64,000 nt of DNA from Candidatus Gastranaerophilales bacterium (GTDB lineage: Bacteria; Cyanobacteriota; Vampirovibrionia; Gastranaerophilales; Gastranaerophilaceae). Shown in pieces: positions 17,083 through 25,183 of this stretch. Positions within the stretch are counted from its first letter, which is position 1; every line of letters begins with the position of its first letter. The stretch covers positions 1-64,000 of the forward strand of contig CAJULX010000008.1 of assembly GCA_910587245.1 (NCBI GenBank), written 5' to 3'. The notes below the pieces were generated by a model that had not been told where the DNA came from, did no database searches, and saw nothing but the letters and a program-made list of their open reading frames with translations. The translations under genes were made by a program, and so were the position numbers.

Positions 17083-19050
17083 TCACTTGGTTTGGGGTTT
17101 AAAATATTCAAATACAGCCCTAGGGTCTGAATTTTCACGTTCTAATGGGCCTGTTGAACATTGATAAATAATCAAATCACACGCCGCAAAATTATAAACA
17201 TTAAGGTCGAATGCTTCATTTCGCCCGTGTTGTACCCATTTAATAACTTCTAAACCTCCAGGGGTTTTGATTTTTTCTTTTCTTTCGGTTGTAAGCTGCC
17301 TGAAATATTCATTTGAATAATTTTGTGCAAAAGTAAACCAACCGTCAGGGTAGATATCCCCCTGTCTTTCCTGTTGACTCAAATATTTTGCAAGCAGGTT
17401 TTTATATAAATCAACATAAATATCAATTCTTGGAAGTCCGCCATATTCGTTTATTTCCGATATTTTGAATTTTTCACGCGTACGAGCAGTTGAATTAAAA
17501 CCTTTAAGAGGAAAGAAAATGCCATCTCCAAATAAATCACAGAAAGAATAAACTGTGTCAGTATTTTCTCCGTCTCCTGAATCTATAAGACCTATTTCAA
17601 TCTGCCTGCCGTCTGTAAATATTTCATCTTTGATATTTGCAACCTGCCTCCAGCAGGGGTCATAAACATCACTTGTATTACCGTAAAATACTCTATGGTC
17701 AATACCCCAGCAGCGGAACCTATCGCCCCAGGCTTTTATTTCAACTTCAATTCTGTCTCTTTGAACGTCGGCCGCCATTGTAAGGAAAAAAGCCTCTTTT
17801 GGAACCACATTATTTGGCATTGAATCATCTTTAAGACGGTGTACTTCCTGATATTCAAGCCCCCCGGTTCTGTCTTCAAAGGGAAGTCCTAAATCAAGGT
17901 TATAAAAAGCCTGAAGTTTTTTAGGGTCAGTACCTGCAAGAATAAAATCCAAGACAATTTCTGCCCACTTTTTCTTTAGGGAGTATAGGGCTGATATATG
18001 GTAGGAGCGCATATTTGGTACTTTTGATTTTGAAGTAGGCCGCCATTCTCCTTTAAGCTCCATTTCTTTTTTGTGGCATTCTTGAATATCTTCCCCGCAA
18101 TGTTTGCACCTGTAAACAACTGAAGAATAATCACCGTCTTTACAAGCCGCTGCATCAAAGATTAACCCGTAAGGCTTAAATTTCAATCCATTTTTATTTA
18201 CAGCCTTACTATCGAAATATTCCCCGCCGTCTGAAACGTAAAATACAAGCTCTTGCATCTTGCCGCAATATGGGCAAGGAATATAAAATTTTCTTTTATC
18301 CCCAAGTTCGTAAAGTTCTTTTATTTTGCTTTTATGAGTCTTTGTAGGTGTTGAATTATAACAGATTTTTTTATCATTGCCGTATGAATCGGTTCTTTTT
18401 TCGGCGATATTAATTGGTGAGCCTTCGCCTTTAATCTCATTGGGGTACCCGTCAACCTCATCAAACAAAAGAATTTTAATAGGAAAAGACCTTAAGGCAT
18501 TTCCTTTTCTTGCGGAGACAAGTTTTAAAAACCCTCCCGGAAACTCAATTAAAAATGCTGTATCGCCTGTTCTTCTTGTGTTTCTGTCTTCGGTTTCTGC
18601 TGTAATTTTTTTTCTTAATCCGGAATTATCAATCAGGTTATCAATTTTAATTTTTTTGTATTCTTCGCAATCCTTATCGGTTGGAAAAACAAACATCATA
18701 GAGGAGGAGTTTACATCTAAAGTATAGCCTATTGCATTTTCAATAACCGATGTAGTAAGGCAAAGCTGAACCCCTTTCATAATGGCAACTTTTTGCACCG
18801 GGCTGTTTTTTGAAAAGCAATCGCAAATTTCTCTTGTGTATGGAGCGTTTTCAAACCTGAAGGGACCGGGGGTATTTGTAACCTTTTTTGTTAAAACTCT
18901 GTTTTTTTCGGCCCATTCGGAACAGGTTATTAAGACGTCTTTTGGAATAAGTTCATTGATGTGGTAGAAAATTTTTTTAACCTGTGCCGTGCGTGGCGGC
19001 GCAAAAGACAGGCTGTTATCCATATTGAGGGGTAATTGAATATTATTCAT
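17083..19050 (-). CDS. Terminase large subunit, GpA family
   Basis: A 655-residue packaging ATPase and nuclease. Walker B is LLFDEVDGYP. A zinc-binding region has CPYCG and CKHCGE motifs about 50 residues apart, and the C-terminal nuclease has MAADVQRDRIEVEI and GLIDSGDGENT acidic motifs typical of lambda gpA-like enzymes. The Walker A region reads MKGVQLCLTTS, without the usual G-K-S/T, which is odd. The ATG at 19050 overlaps the small subunit stop; an upstream in-frame TTG is less likely. Confidence 0.92.
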   Translation of the reverse strand: MNNIQLPLNMDNSLSFAPPRTAQVKKIFYHINELIPKDVLITCSEWAEKNRVLTKKVTNTPGPFRFENAPYTREICDCFSKNSPVQKVAIMKGVQLCLTTSVIENAIGYTLDVNSSSMMFVFPTDKDCEEYKKIKIDNLIDNSGLRKKITAETEDRNTRRTGDTAFLIEFPGGFLKLVSARKGNALRSFPIKILLFDEVDGYPNEIKGEGSPINIAEKRTDSYGNDKKICYNSTPTKTHKSKIKELYELGDKRKFYIPCPYCGKMQELVFYVSDGGEYFDSKAVNKNGLKFKPYGLIFDAAACKDGDYSSVVYRCKHCGEDIQECHKKEMELKGEWRPTSKSKVPNMRSYHISALYSLKKKWAEIVLDFILAGTDPKKLQAFYNLDLGLPFEDRTGGLEYQEVHRLKDDSMPNNVVPKEAFFLTMAADVQRDRIEVEIKAWGDRFRCWGIDHRVFYGNTSDVYDPCWRQVANIKDEIFTDGRQIEIGLIDSGDGENTDTVYSFCDLFGDGIFFPLKGFNSTARTREKFKISEINEYGGLPRIDIYVDLYKNLLAKYLSQQERQGDIYPDGWFTFAQNYSNEYFRQLTTERKEKIKTPGGLEVIKWVQHGRNEAFDLNVYNFAACDLIIYQCSTGPLERENSDPRAVFEYFKPQTK

Positions 19051-19591
19051 AATATTTTTTTGATTGTTTTTCTGCGATTTCAAGTGCAGATTTTAATGAT
19101 GTTAAGATTTTATCCGTTAAAAAAGCTATGACCTTTTCTCTTGCGCCTTCTCCGGCTAAAACGATATTTAAAATGTCATCTGCGTATAATCCGGGTAAAT
19201 CTGATAATTGCCTGAATAAAGAATCAAAAATGATAGCTATAACTCTGTTTAAGACCTCAGTTTCTATGACTTCCTTATTTTCTTTTGCAAGTTTAAGGTC
19301 TAAAAGAGCGTTTTTTGCTAAGCGCTCTTTTAATCTTTGATGTTGAATATCAAGGTCAAGATTTCCTTCTTTTATTTCATCTTCAGGTGTTGACTTTTTT
19401 TGCCCTTTTTTGTCATCATCTTTTTGAAGTTGCTTTTTTCTTGATTCAATCCATTTCTTATTTTTTTTATTGTTTAAATCTATAAGGCCGTCAGGGGTTT
19501 CAATAATCTTTTTTGCCTTAAGCAAATTTGAAACGGAAGACAGATTTTTAAACCCGAATTCTGTTTTAAATTCGCTTTTTGTAAGTATCAT
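19043..19591 (-). CDS. Terminase small subunit
   Basis: A 182-residue protein before the large terminase. It has an N-terminal DNA-binding-like segment (SEFKTEFGFKNLSSVSNLLKAKKI), a charged linker (KKQLQKDDDKKGQKKS) and a helical C-terminal half (HQRLKERLAKNALLDLKLAKENKEVIETE), as in Nu1-type or Phage_Nu1-like small subunits that recognise the packaging site. It overlaps the large subunit by eight bases. Confidence 0.8.
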   Translation of the reverse strand: MILTKSEFKTEFGFKNLSSVSNLLKAKKIIETPDGLIDLNNKKNKKWIESRKKQLQKDDDKKGQKKSTPEDEIKEGNLDLDIQHQRLKERLAKNALLDLKLAKENKEVIETEVLNRVIAIIFDSLFRQLSDLPGLYADDILNIVLAGEGAREKVIAFLTDKILTSLKSALEIAEKQSKKYYE

Positions 19592-19606
19592 TTTAACCTC
19601 TCGTTA

Positions 19607-20356
19607 TTAGCGTTTTTTTGCCAGCTCCTTATTTATGCGCCTTTCGGCTTCATGTCTAAATATTGTCCCTGCTTGTGTTCCGACCGCTTGCCCAACAGGC
19701 GTAAGGGATGAAACATTTTTTAATTTTTGAGATTTTCCTTTAATTGAATAAAGAAACTCTGCGCTGTATGGTTCTTTTGAACCGTCAATTCTTGCAATTC
19801 CTCTTATTCCTAAATAACTTTTATCCGTTATCAGATAAAAAGGTTTGCCCGGATTATGTTTTGCATAGCCTATTGCCTGCCTGAATTGTTTAAATTCATT
19901 TCTTGCAGGATGCTTAACTAAATCCTCAATTTTATATGCCCTTATATCGGATAAAAGATTGCCTTTCTGAACAGTTTTTCTGTAACTCCCGCCCCTTGCG
20001 GCTTTTGTTGGCTTCATTATGTGAGAACCTGTAGAGTGAATATATTCGCCAAATTCCTGTTTTCTTAGCTGGTCTGTTGTTTTGCCGTAAGTTGTTTCTT
20101 TTTGCCCCACCATTGTAACCATATCGGAAATATTTAAGGTATTCGGGCATTTTTCATATCGGATTGATTTTAAAACAATGTTTGCAGCCTTGTTTCTTAC
20201 GATAAAGTTATTTTTAACATTGTCTTTGTAGACTTTTTGCCCCAAATAACCCATCCTGTCAAGGGTGCTGCGTATAGCTTTCGGGACTGCATTTTTTGCA
20301 GAAGATTTCAGATTTTTTATCATTTGTTTAAATTCTTTATCATCAATGTTAAACAA
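19607..20356 (-). CDS. Minor virion/tail completion protein (gpZ/gp10-like)
   Basis: A 249-residue basic protein. The start DKEFKQMIKNLKSSAKNAVPKAIRSTLDRMGYLGQKVY and the C-terminal RHEAERRINKELAKK resemble lambda gpZ or HK97 gp10-like tail completion proteins. Being upstream of the terminase is unusual for such a gene. It is separated from the small terminase by 15 bases. The family assignment is moderate. Confidence 0.55.
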   Translation of the reverse strand: MFNIDDKEFKQMIKNLKSSAKNAVPKAIRSTLDRMGYLGQKVYKDNVKNNFIVRNKAANIVLKSIRYEKCPNTLNISDMVTMVGQKETTYGKTTDQLRKQEFGEYIHSTGSHIMKPTKAARGGSYRKTVQKGNLLSDIRAYKIEDLVKHPARNEFKQFRQAIGYAKHNPGKPFYLITDKSYLGIRGIARIDGSKEPYSAEFLYSIKGKSQKLKNVSSLTPVGQAVGTQAGTIFRHEAERRINKELAKKR

Positions 20357-20359
20357 AAA

Positions 20360-20824
20360 CTAACCCCTTATGCTTTTTGCCGGGCTGTAAATTTTTTTTC
20401 CGGCATTTCCGCTTTCATCGATGTAGCGTCTTATCTGTGTTTCACCATTTAAACTTTTGTAATATGTCCAGGGAATTTTTTTAGATTGCTTTAAAAAATC
20501 AATCTTCCCATTTTTTAATTTTGGCAGCGAATGAAAAATTAAATCATTTACCATTTTTAAAAAAACAGTATCTGCGTTTTTACCTCTTATAATTTTCGAT
20601 TCAACATAGTCAAAGAAACCGGATTTTTCTTGTAAATACCATAGGAATTTTAAAACATAATGTTTGCAGTTCATACAGTATGATACGAGCAGGATTTCTT
20701 TTTTAATTTCTTGCCCTTTGCTTGTAAATTTTTTAAAAAAGCGGCTGGATTTATAACAATCAATGCTGCTTTTATCGTCTGCGGTGTTTTTAAAAACACC
20801 GCAGCATTCTAAAAACTCTTTCAT
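20360..20824 (-). CDS. Phage protein of unknown function, Cys-rich
   Basis: A 154-residue protein at the head of the late operon. It has several Cys residues (LECCGVF, SYCMNCKHYVLKFLWYL), many Lys and a basic C-terminus. CMNC may be half of a metal site. I recognise no family. It ends three bases before the gpZ-like gene. The palindromic element at 20841-20889 lies just upstream of its start. Confidence 0.55.
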   Translation of the reverse strand: MKEFLECCGVFKNTADDKSSIDCYKSSRFFKKFTSKGQEIKKEILLVSYCMNCKHYVLKFLWYLQEKSGFFDYVESKIIRGKNADTVFLKMVNDLIFHSLPKLKNGKIDFLKQSKKIPWTYYKSLNGETQIRRYIDESGNAGKKIYSPAKSIRG

Positions 20825-20840
20825 AACTCCCCTTGCATAA

Positions 20841-20889
20841 ACCGGTGTAACATCAGCAAACCTAGATTTACTGGTGAAAACACTGCGGT
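20841..20889 (-). repeat. Palindromic element (49 bp)
   Basis: ACCGGTGT and ACACTGCGGT are the outer arms. The inner stem CATCAGCAAA pairs with TTTACTGGTG with one wobble and one mismatch. The loop is diverged (CCTAG). It lies upstream of the first late gene. Confidence 0.75.
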
Positions 20890-20900
20890 GGATTCCAATT

Positions 20901-20985
20901 AAAAATCGGGTGCATTGCCACGCCCGAGGGAACCCTTGACCTTCCAGTTTTGTTTCCCAATTGAAACAACTTTCAGATGTTTTGA
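20901..20985 (-). ncRNA. Candidate small phage RNA with intrinsic terminator
   Basis: A promoter-like sequence at 20986-21015 is followed about 60 bases later by a hairpin TCGGG / CCCGA (20906-20927) and T5 on the - strand. Between them is a GTTTC-loop-GAAAC hairpin. The region has no convincing gene. It could be an untranslated leader with an attenuator for the late operon or an independent small RNA. The 409-base gap 20825-21233 otherwise holds only the palindromic element and AT-rich sequence. Confidence 0.35.
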
Positions 20986-21015
20986 ATAATAACTCATTTT
21001 GGATTTAAAAAACAA
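20986..21015 (-). promoter_or_regulatory. Putative late promoter
   Basis: On the - strand TTGTTT (21015-21010) and TATTAT (20991-20986) are separated by 18 bases, a plausible vegetative promoter ahead of the late operon. No other good match is seen in the gap. Confidence 0.35.
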
Positions 21016-21233
21016 GTGCAAAATTACACCAATTTTTTTAGTAAAAAAAATGGGGCTGAAACTTTTGCAATTATTTTGTTTAAAACCCCTCAAAAAATAA
21101 GTTTTAAAAAATTAAGTTTTATTGTATTTTCCCCTCAAGGCCAAAAATAGCAAGGGTTTCAGATAGATGACAAATTACATTTTGTAAGGTAGCGCTTGCA
21201 TTTGAGACCCATTATTTTACCCAAAAGTACGGT

Positions 21234-21464
21234 TTAAAGGGTTGAGAGCAAATCCTCAAGATTTTTTTTAACAATTTTAATTTTATCTTTCATATATGCT
21301 GCAGCAATTCCCGTTTTTGTGTTTACATTGTATTGATTTTTAAGCTCGGAGTAAATATTTCTGATTGTACCTATTGAATACCCGGTTATTTTTGCAATTT
21401 CAACAGTGCTTTTATCTTCGAGCATCAGATGTACAATTTTTGAATGTTTTTTACTGTTTTTCAT
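21234..21464 (-). CDS. HTH (LuxR/GerE-like) phage regulator
   Basis: A 76-residue protein that is essentially one helix-turn-helix of the LuxR C-terminal type: STVEIAKITGYSIGTIRNIYSELKNQ, followed by TGIAAAYMKDKIKIV. A strong GGAGGTG site precedes the ATG at 21464; the longer frame start is not used. It is the last gene of the early operon and lies next to the late promoter region, so a late-gene activator is a reasonable guess, not shown. Confidence 0.7.
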   Translation of the reverse strand: MKNSKKHSKIVHLMLEDKSTVEIAKITGYSIGTIRNIYSELKNQYNVNTKTGIAAAYMKDKIKIVKKNLEDLLSTL

Positions 21465-21771
21465 TATTTGCCACCTCCAGCTTGAATTCTGCACCTATTG
21501 AATTAAAATATTTTGCTCGGTTTTCTTCATTATCTGTTCTTAATGTCGTAAACAAAATATTCTTATCGCCCAAAAATAGAAGCAATAAAAAACGTTGTCC
21601 TACTTGATAAGACAATCTGTTTTTACCATCGCTGCATAATGTGTCATACATCCAAAGGTCATTAAAAACCTTTCTTAAGAGTTTTTCAGGGATACTTAAA
21701 ACAAAAACCAGCTTTGCGCTGGTTTGATTATGCAGTTTTGGGTAATTATCTTTGAATTTAATTATTTTCAT
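21451..21771 (-). CDS. Early phage protein, unknown
   Basis: A 106-residue protein of unknown function. It starts MKIIKFKDNYPKLHNQTSAK and has a hydrophobic centre with GQRFLLLLFLGDKNILF. GGAGG precedes the ATG at 21771, so the upstream frame extension is rejected. It overlaps both neighbours by 14 bases, which indicates a tight early operon. Confidence 0.6.
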   Translation of the reverse strand: MKIIKFKDNYPKLHNQTSAKLVFVLSIPEKLLRKVFNDLWMYDTLCSDGKNRLSYQVGQRFLLLLFLGDKNILFTTLRTDNEENRAKYFNSIGAEFKLEVANNEKQ

Positions 21772-21913
21772 ATATCCTCCCTTTTGTTTTATATGGGTTT
21801 TTAAGAATATTTTCGGTTGTAAGACTTGTGCTGCCGCATCTGCGAAGTCTGTTTTGATATGCACGAATTTTTAATACAAAGAGTAATATTACAAAAAACG
21901 CAAACTCCTTCAT
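21758..21913 (-). CDS. Small membrane protein, unknown
   Basis: A 51-residue protein with one N-terminal hydrophobic segment (FAFFVILLFVLKI) followed by a basic tail (RAYQNRLRRCG). AGGAGGG lies just upstream, and the ATG overlaps the previous stop (TAATG). It could be an early membrane-acting or exclusion peptide. No family is recognised. Confidence 0.5.
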   Translation of the reverse strand: MKEFAFFVILLFVLKIRAYQNRLRRCGSTSLTTENILKNPYKTKGRIYENN

Positions 21914-22257
21914 TATCCCTCCTTTTCTTCCTTTAAAGCCTTGCGGCGGTTTAGTGTTACAATGCATCTTTCCAATGCAGATGATATTTTTTCGATTTTC
22001 AAATTTGTCTTGATTTTTTCCAAATATTCATCCAGCATTTTTACTGATTCTGCGGCATTTTTGCCATCAAAGCGAAGACAGACCGTTTTATAGTCTACTT
22101 TTGTGCAATCATCTCCGCTCCCTTCAGTGTAAGGTGTACCCACCAAAGTTTTTGGCTTTTCCCCTATTATAAGGGTTTTTCCTGTTGTATCGGTTTCAAG
22201 AAAAACCGTTCCGTTGCCCAAAGTAACCTCCCGGCAATTATTTCTATCTGTTATCAT
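21913..22257 (-). CDS. Early phage protein, unknown
   Basis: A 114-residue protein. Its first half is beta-like (REVTLGNGTVFLETDTTGKTLIIGEKPKTLVGTP) and the second is helical and charged (AAESVKMLDEYLEKIKTNLKIEKIS). No family is recognised. GGAGG from the end of the previous gene serves as its ribosome site. Confidence 0.55.
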   Translation of the reverse strand: MITDRNNCREVTLGNGTVFLETDTTGKTLIIGEKPKTLVGTPYTEGSGDDCTKVDYKTVCLRFDGKNAAESVKMLDEYLEKIKTNLKIEKISSALERCIVTLNRRKALKEEKEG

Positions 22258-22262
22258 TTGTT

Positions 22263-22436
22263 TTAATCCTCCGTTTCCTCAGATACAAATCTCTTATACT
22301 TATCCCTGTTGGCTAACTCTGATGAAGGAACATATTTTCGTTTTTGTGTTTGGATATTTTCCAATACAAAAGTTGGTAAAGTGTAAAGTTCCACTTTTAC
22401 CCATGTTTGTTTATCCTTATCAATATAAAGTTCCAT
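22263..22436 (-). CDS. Small early phage protein (57 aa)
   Basis: A 57-residue gene read from the sequence: it starts MELYIDKDKQTWVKVELYTL and ends in RFVSEETED. A GAGGG site lies upstream of the ATG at 22436, and its end provides the GGAGG used by the next gene. Spacing to both neighbours is short, as in the rest of the operon. Function unknown. Confidence 0.55.
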   Translation of the reverse strand: MELYIDKDKQTWVKVELYTLPTFVLENIQTQKRKYVPSSELANRDKYKRFVSEETED

Positions 22437-22449
22437 TTCTAACCCTCAT

Positions 22450-22695
22450 TTATGTATTGTTTTCTTTTTTAAATTTGTTTGTGTCGAATAATGAACCCTG
22501 CGGGGTACTGTTTTTTGCACTGTTTTTATCATCCAAAACCGCATTCTTTTCAGGAAAAATACTATTTGTATTGCTTTTTTGATTTAGCAAATATTGATGC
22601 AGCGCTTCCATTTTTAAAACGTCCGGATGATTATGGTATTTGTAGACGGTAAGCTGTTTTTCCGTGAATTTAATATGCTTTTCGAGTTCGTTCAC
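22450..22695 (-). CDS. Early phage protein, unknown
   Basis: An 81-residue charged protein (VNELEKHIKFTEKQLTVYKYH...). I prefer the GTG at 22695 because AAGGAGG lies five bases upstream; the longer frame to 22755 would overlap the previous gene by 86 bases. The C-terminus is polar, with QGSLFDTNKFK. No family is recognised. Confidence 0.55.
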   Translation of the reverse strand: MNELEKHIKFTEKQLTVYKYHNHPDVLKMEALHQYLLNQKSNTNSIFPEKNAVLDDKNSAKNSTPQGSLFDTNKFKKENNT

Positions 22696-23023
22696 CTTTG
22701 CCTCCTTGCTTGTTGCCAAGTTTGTTTTTGCCCGTCCTAAATTTTCTATTGGCAAACTTCATTTCTGCGCTATATCCTTTTTGATTTTTGTTTACAATAA
22801 TCGGAATACCACCGAAGCTCTCAAATATTCCGCCCAATTTTGCAGGCGGCAGGTTTAAATCAAGCATCAAAGAATGAAATTCAGATGATGCTATAATGCA
22901 GATGCTTCCTGCTTTTACACCTTGTCGAATTCTTCTTATTGCAGTTAAAAACATTCCGCTAAGCTGTCTTTTAAAATTTTCCATATCCGGTTTTTCGGAC
23001 CATGAGATACTTAAGTTTTTCAT
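22670..23023 (-). CDS. Early phage protein, unknown
   Basis: A 117-residue protein. Its middle has MFLTAIRRIRQGVKAGSICIIASSEFHSLM and GGIFESFGGIPIIVN, and the C-terminus is strongly basic (RKFRTGKNKLGNKQGGKGERTRK), suggesting nucleic acid contact. It overlaps the next gene by 26 bases and starts one base after the previous stop. Function unknown. Confidence 0.55.
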   Translation of the reverse strand: MKNLSISWSEKPDMENFKRQLSGMFLTAIRRIRQGVKAGSICIIASSEFHSLMLDLNLPPAKLGGIFESFGGIPIIVNKNQKGYSAEMKFANRKFRTGKNKLGNKQGGKGERTRKAY

Positions 23024-23350
23024 TTATTTTTCTCCCTCTTTTATTTTTCTGCCTGTATATTTCAATAAAGAAAATTCATTCAGGCTAATATACTTGTTTT
23101 CTTTTGTAGTTAAATTCGGGTTTTTCTTTGATATGCGTTTCAACTCAAAATAAAAGTTATGGTTCCAAGGGTCGCAATGATAAAATACCCATTCTTCTTT
23201 TTTGTCTTCGTCCTTAAAAATGCATCCTTTGTATTTTTTGTTAAATTCGTCTGCCAGCCGGCAGAATTTTTCTTGTAATGAAACAGCCTTGCAGTCTAAA
23301 GATTTTAAATGCTCTTTATCGGCATCAAAATTGAGTTTATCGTTTTTCAT
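23024..23350 (-). CDS. Early phage protein, unknown
   Basis: A 108-residue charged protein with WVFYHCDPWNHNFYFELKRISKKNP in the middle. It lies in the early operon directly after the methyltransferase-like gene with a 2-base gap. No family is recognised. Confidence 0.55.
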   Translation of the reverse strand: MKNDKLNFDADKEHLKSLDCKAVSLQEKFCRLADEFNKKYKGCIFKDEDKKEEWVFYHCDPWNHNFYFELKRISKKNPNLTTKENKYISLNEFSLLKYTGRKIKEGEK

Positions 23351-23352
23351 TT

Positions 23353-23910
23353 TTATTTATCCTCCAGTAGTTTTAATTGGTTTACATTTGAAAAATCCGA
23401 CAGTATTATTTGCCTTGGTAAAAAATTCCAGCAAAAATATGCGGACGAAAAATTAATTTTTTCTTTTTGATGTTTATTTTTAAATTGCATTCGCCTTTTA
23501 AACAAAAGAAGCTGCAAATCTTTTCCCCAAAATTCTTCAATCGGTGCAGAATCGTTTAGCCAAGAAATATTCATTAAAAGGCAAAAGGGTTTGTTAAAGC
23601 TTAATGCGCGCCTAAAAATATAACGTTTATTTGTAAATGGCGGGTTGCTTACAATCAAATCCCACTTTTCAGGTTCGTATGTATAAAAATCCTGTCCTGA
23701 AAAAATATGCGAAAAAACAACCTTGTAGCCATTTTCAGTTAAAACTTTTACAAATTCTGAATTTTCGGTATCAAAGGGGCACCAGATTATTTTACCCCTG
23801 AAATTTTCAAGATATGGCAATAAAGCTTCTACGGCATAACGTTCTGTCCAGCACTCGTCGTTTTTTCCTGAAGATTTATGAATAAAATTATAATTGTCAG
23901 CCCCATTCAT
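23353..23910 (-). CDS. Putative phage adenine-specific DNA methyltransferase
   Basis: A 185-residue protein with the catalytic motif NPPF in DLIVSNPPFTNKRYIFRRAL, typical of N6-adenine methyltransferases. An N-terminal part (WTERYAVEALLPYL...IIWCPFDTENSEFVKVL) could bind the cofactor; no clear FxGxG motif is seen, so it may be a reduced or divergent member. The ATG at 23910 overlaps the previous stop (ATGA) and has GGAG upstream; an in-frame TTG five codons earlier is less likely. It may modify phage DNA against host restriction. Confidence 0.6.
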   Translation of the reverse strand: MNGADNYNFIHKSSGKNDECWTERYAVEALLPYLENFRGKIIWCPFDTENSEFVKVLTENGYKVVFSHIFSGQDFYTYEPEKWDLIVSNPPFTNKRYIFRRALSFNKPFCLLMNISWLNDSAPIEEFWGKDLQLLLFKRRMQFKNKHQKEKINFSSAYFCWNFLPRQIILSDFSNVNQLKLLEDK

Positions 23911-24410
23911 GGTCTTGTACTCCAAGCTAATTTAACAAATTTTATTTTTTCAATCATCCTAAAATCACCCAAATATTTAACATTTTTGATTTTTCCAAGT
24001 TCTAAAAGTTTTGATTTTAAGGCACGAAATTTTGTTGGGCATATCACTTCAATAAAATCTTCAGGTCTTATACAAGAAAAAAGAAGCTCCGGAATTGGAG
24101 CTTCTAAATGGGATAGATTGTAATTTAGAATATTTGGAATATGTAAAGTGATTCTTCCCGTGTTATCATCAAAATAAAATTTGCCGATCAATGTTTTTGG
24201 CCCGGTTTTTTCTGCTTGAAATAATGAGCTTTTTTGGTAAATTGGAATTGCAAAAACCGAAATAGTTGTAAAATCTTCCTTTGTTTGTATTTTGTAGTCT
24301 TCAAACTCCATTCCTTGAAGTCTGTCGGCTATTGAATAGGTAGGTGGTTTAAAATATTCCCGATGCTGTTTATCAAATGCTTTTGTTGAAAAATTAATTG
24401 TCTTGTACAT
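23907..24410 (-). CDS. Early phage protein, unknown
   Basis: A 167-residue protein starting MYKTINFSTKAFDKQHREYF. It has a beta-rich middle (FTTISVFAIPIYQKSS, GRITLHIPNILNYNL) and ends with KFVKLAWSTRP. It lies between the helicase loader and the methyltransferase genes. No family is recognised. Confidence 0.55.
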   Translation of the reverse strand: MYKTINFSTKAFDKQHREYFKPPTYSIADRLQGMEFEDYKIQTKEDFTTISVFAIPIYQKSSLFQAEKTGPKTLIGKFYFDDNTGRITLHIPNILNYNLSHLEAPIPELLFSCIRPEDFIEVICPTKFRALKSKLLELGKIKNVKYLGDFRMIEKIKFVKLAWSTRP

Positions 24411-24421
24411 TTTTCCTCCGT

Positions 24422-25183
24422 TTATTTTTTGCGCAGTCGGTAATCTTCTCCTTGTACTGAAACTATTACAACGCTTTCACAAATTCTTGAAAATATTGAT
24501 TTCCCTCTATCCTTTATTCCGTCTTCGGTTTTTACCATATAATGCTGCCTTAAATCCGATATTGTATCTTCAGTGGTTATAACTGTGGGTTTGCAACATT
24601 CATAGCGATAATTTAAAATTCCGTACATCTCAAATAAAAGCCAGTCATACCCGCATTCTTTACCCAAATCATCAATTACAAGCAGTGGAACATCAAGCAG
24701 GGATTTTTTAATCTTTTTATCAAGACTTGAATAACTGACCGCATCCACAAGCTGTGTTGTATTTACAACCTTGGTAGGTATAGCCAAATCAAGCGCATAG
24801 TTTGCTATTGCGTAAGCAAGGTGCGTTTTGCCTGTGCCCACGCAGCCGTGACCCTCAAATATAATGTTTGTGCCGTCTTCAGTTATTTCAGGCAAAAGTT
24901 CAGCATATTTTTTAGCCTTATTTAGTGCTGTTTCCAGTTCTCCGGTGTAAGGGTCAAACGTTTCAAAAGTTCTTTTTTGAAAACGTTTTGAAAGATTGGC
25001 TTCTTTTTTGTATTCTTCTGCAATTTTTCTATTTTCGTAACCCTTGCAAAAACTCCTGATAGCATCAATGCTCGCACCTTTTCTGAAAAGCTCCGCTGCT
25101 TCTCTTTGCCCTGCTCCTCCATCATCAAGTCTTCTGAATTCTTCTAAATAAATGAGGTCGTCTTCCGATTCAATTGTTACCAT
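24422..25183 (-). CDS. DnaC/IstB-like helicase loader ATPase
   Basis: A 253-residue AAA+ ATPase. Walker A is GHGCVGTGKTHLAYA, Walker B is LLVIDDLGKE, and a sensor region (VITTEDTISDLRQHY) and arginine finger candidate (GKSIFSRICESV) follow, as in DnaC-type loaders. The gene follows the initiator gene by a 7-base overlap, matching the O/P-type initiator-loader pairs of phages. It would load host DnaB at the phage origin. Confidence 0.88.
   Translation of the reverse strand: MVTIESEDDLIYLEEFRRLDDGGAGQREAAELFRKGASIDAIRSFCKGYENRKIAEEYKKEANLSKRFQKRTFETFDPYTGELETALNKAKKYAELLPEITEDGTNIIFEGHGCVGTGKTHLAYAIANYALDLAIPTKVVNTTQLVDAVSYSSLDKKIKKSLLDVPLLVIDDLGKECGYDWLLFEMYGILNYRYECCKPTVITTEDTISDLRQHYMVKTEDGIKDRGKSIFSRICESVVIVSVQGEDYRLRKK

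Noticed and set aside
3559..20889. Palindromic elements as integron attC sites
   Set aside because: They lack the GTTRRRY/RYYYAAC core and no integron integrase is seen.
20899..21093. 64-residue frame in the gap before the late operon
   Set aside because: No ribosome site, odd composition, and it crosses the terminator and promoter-like motifs.
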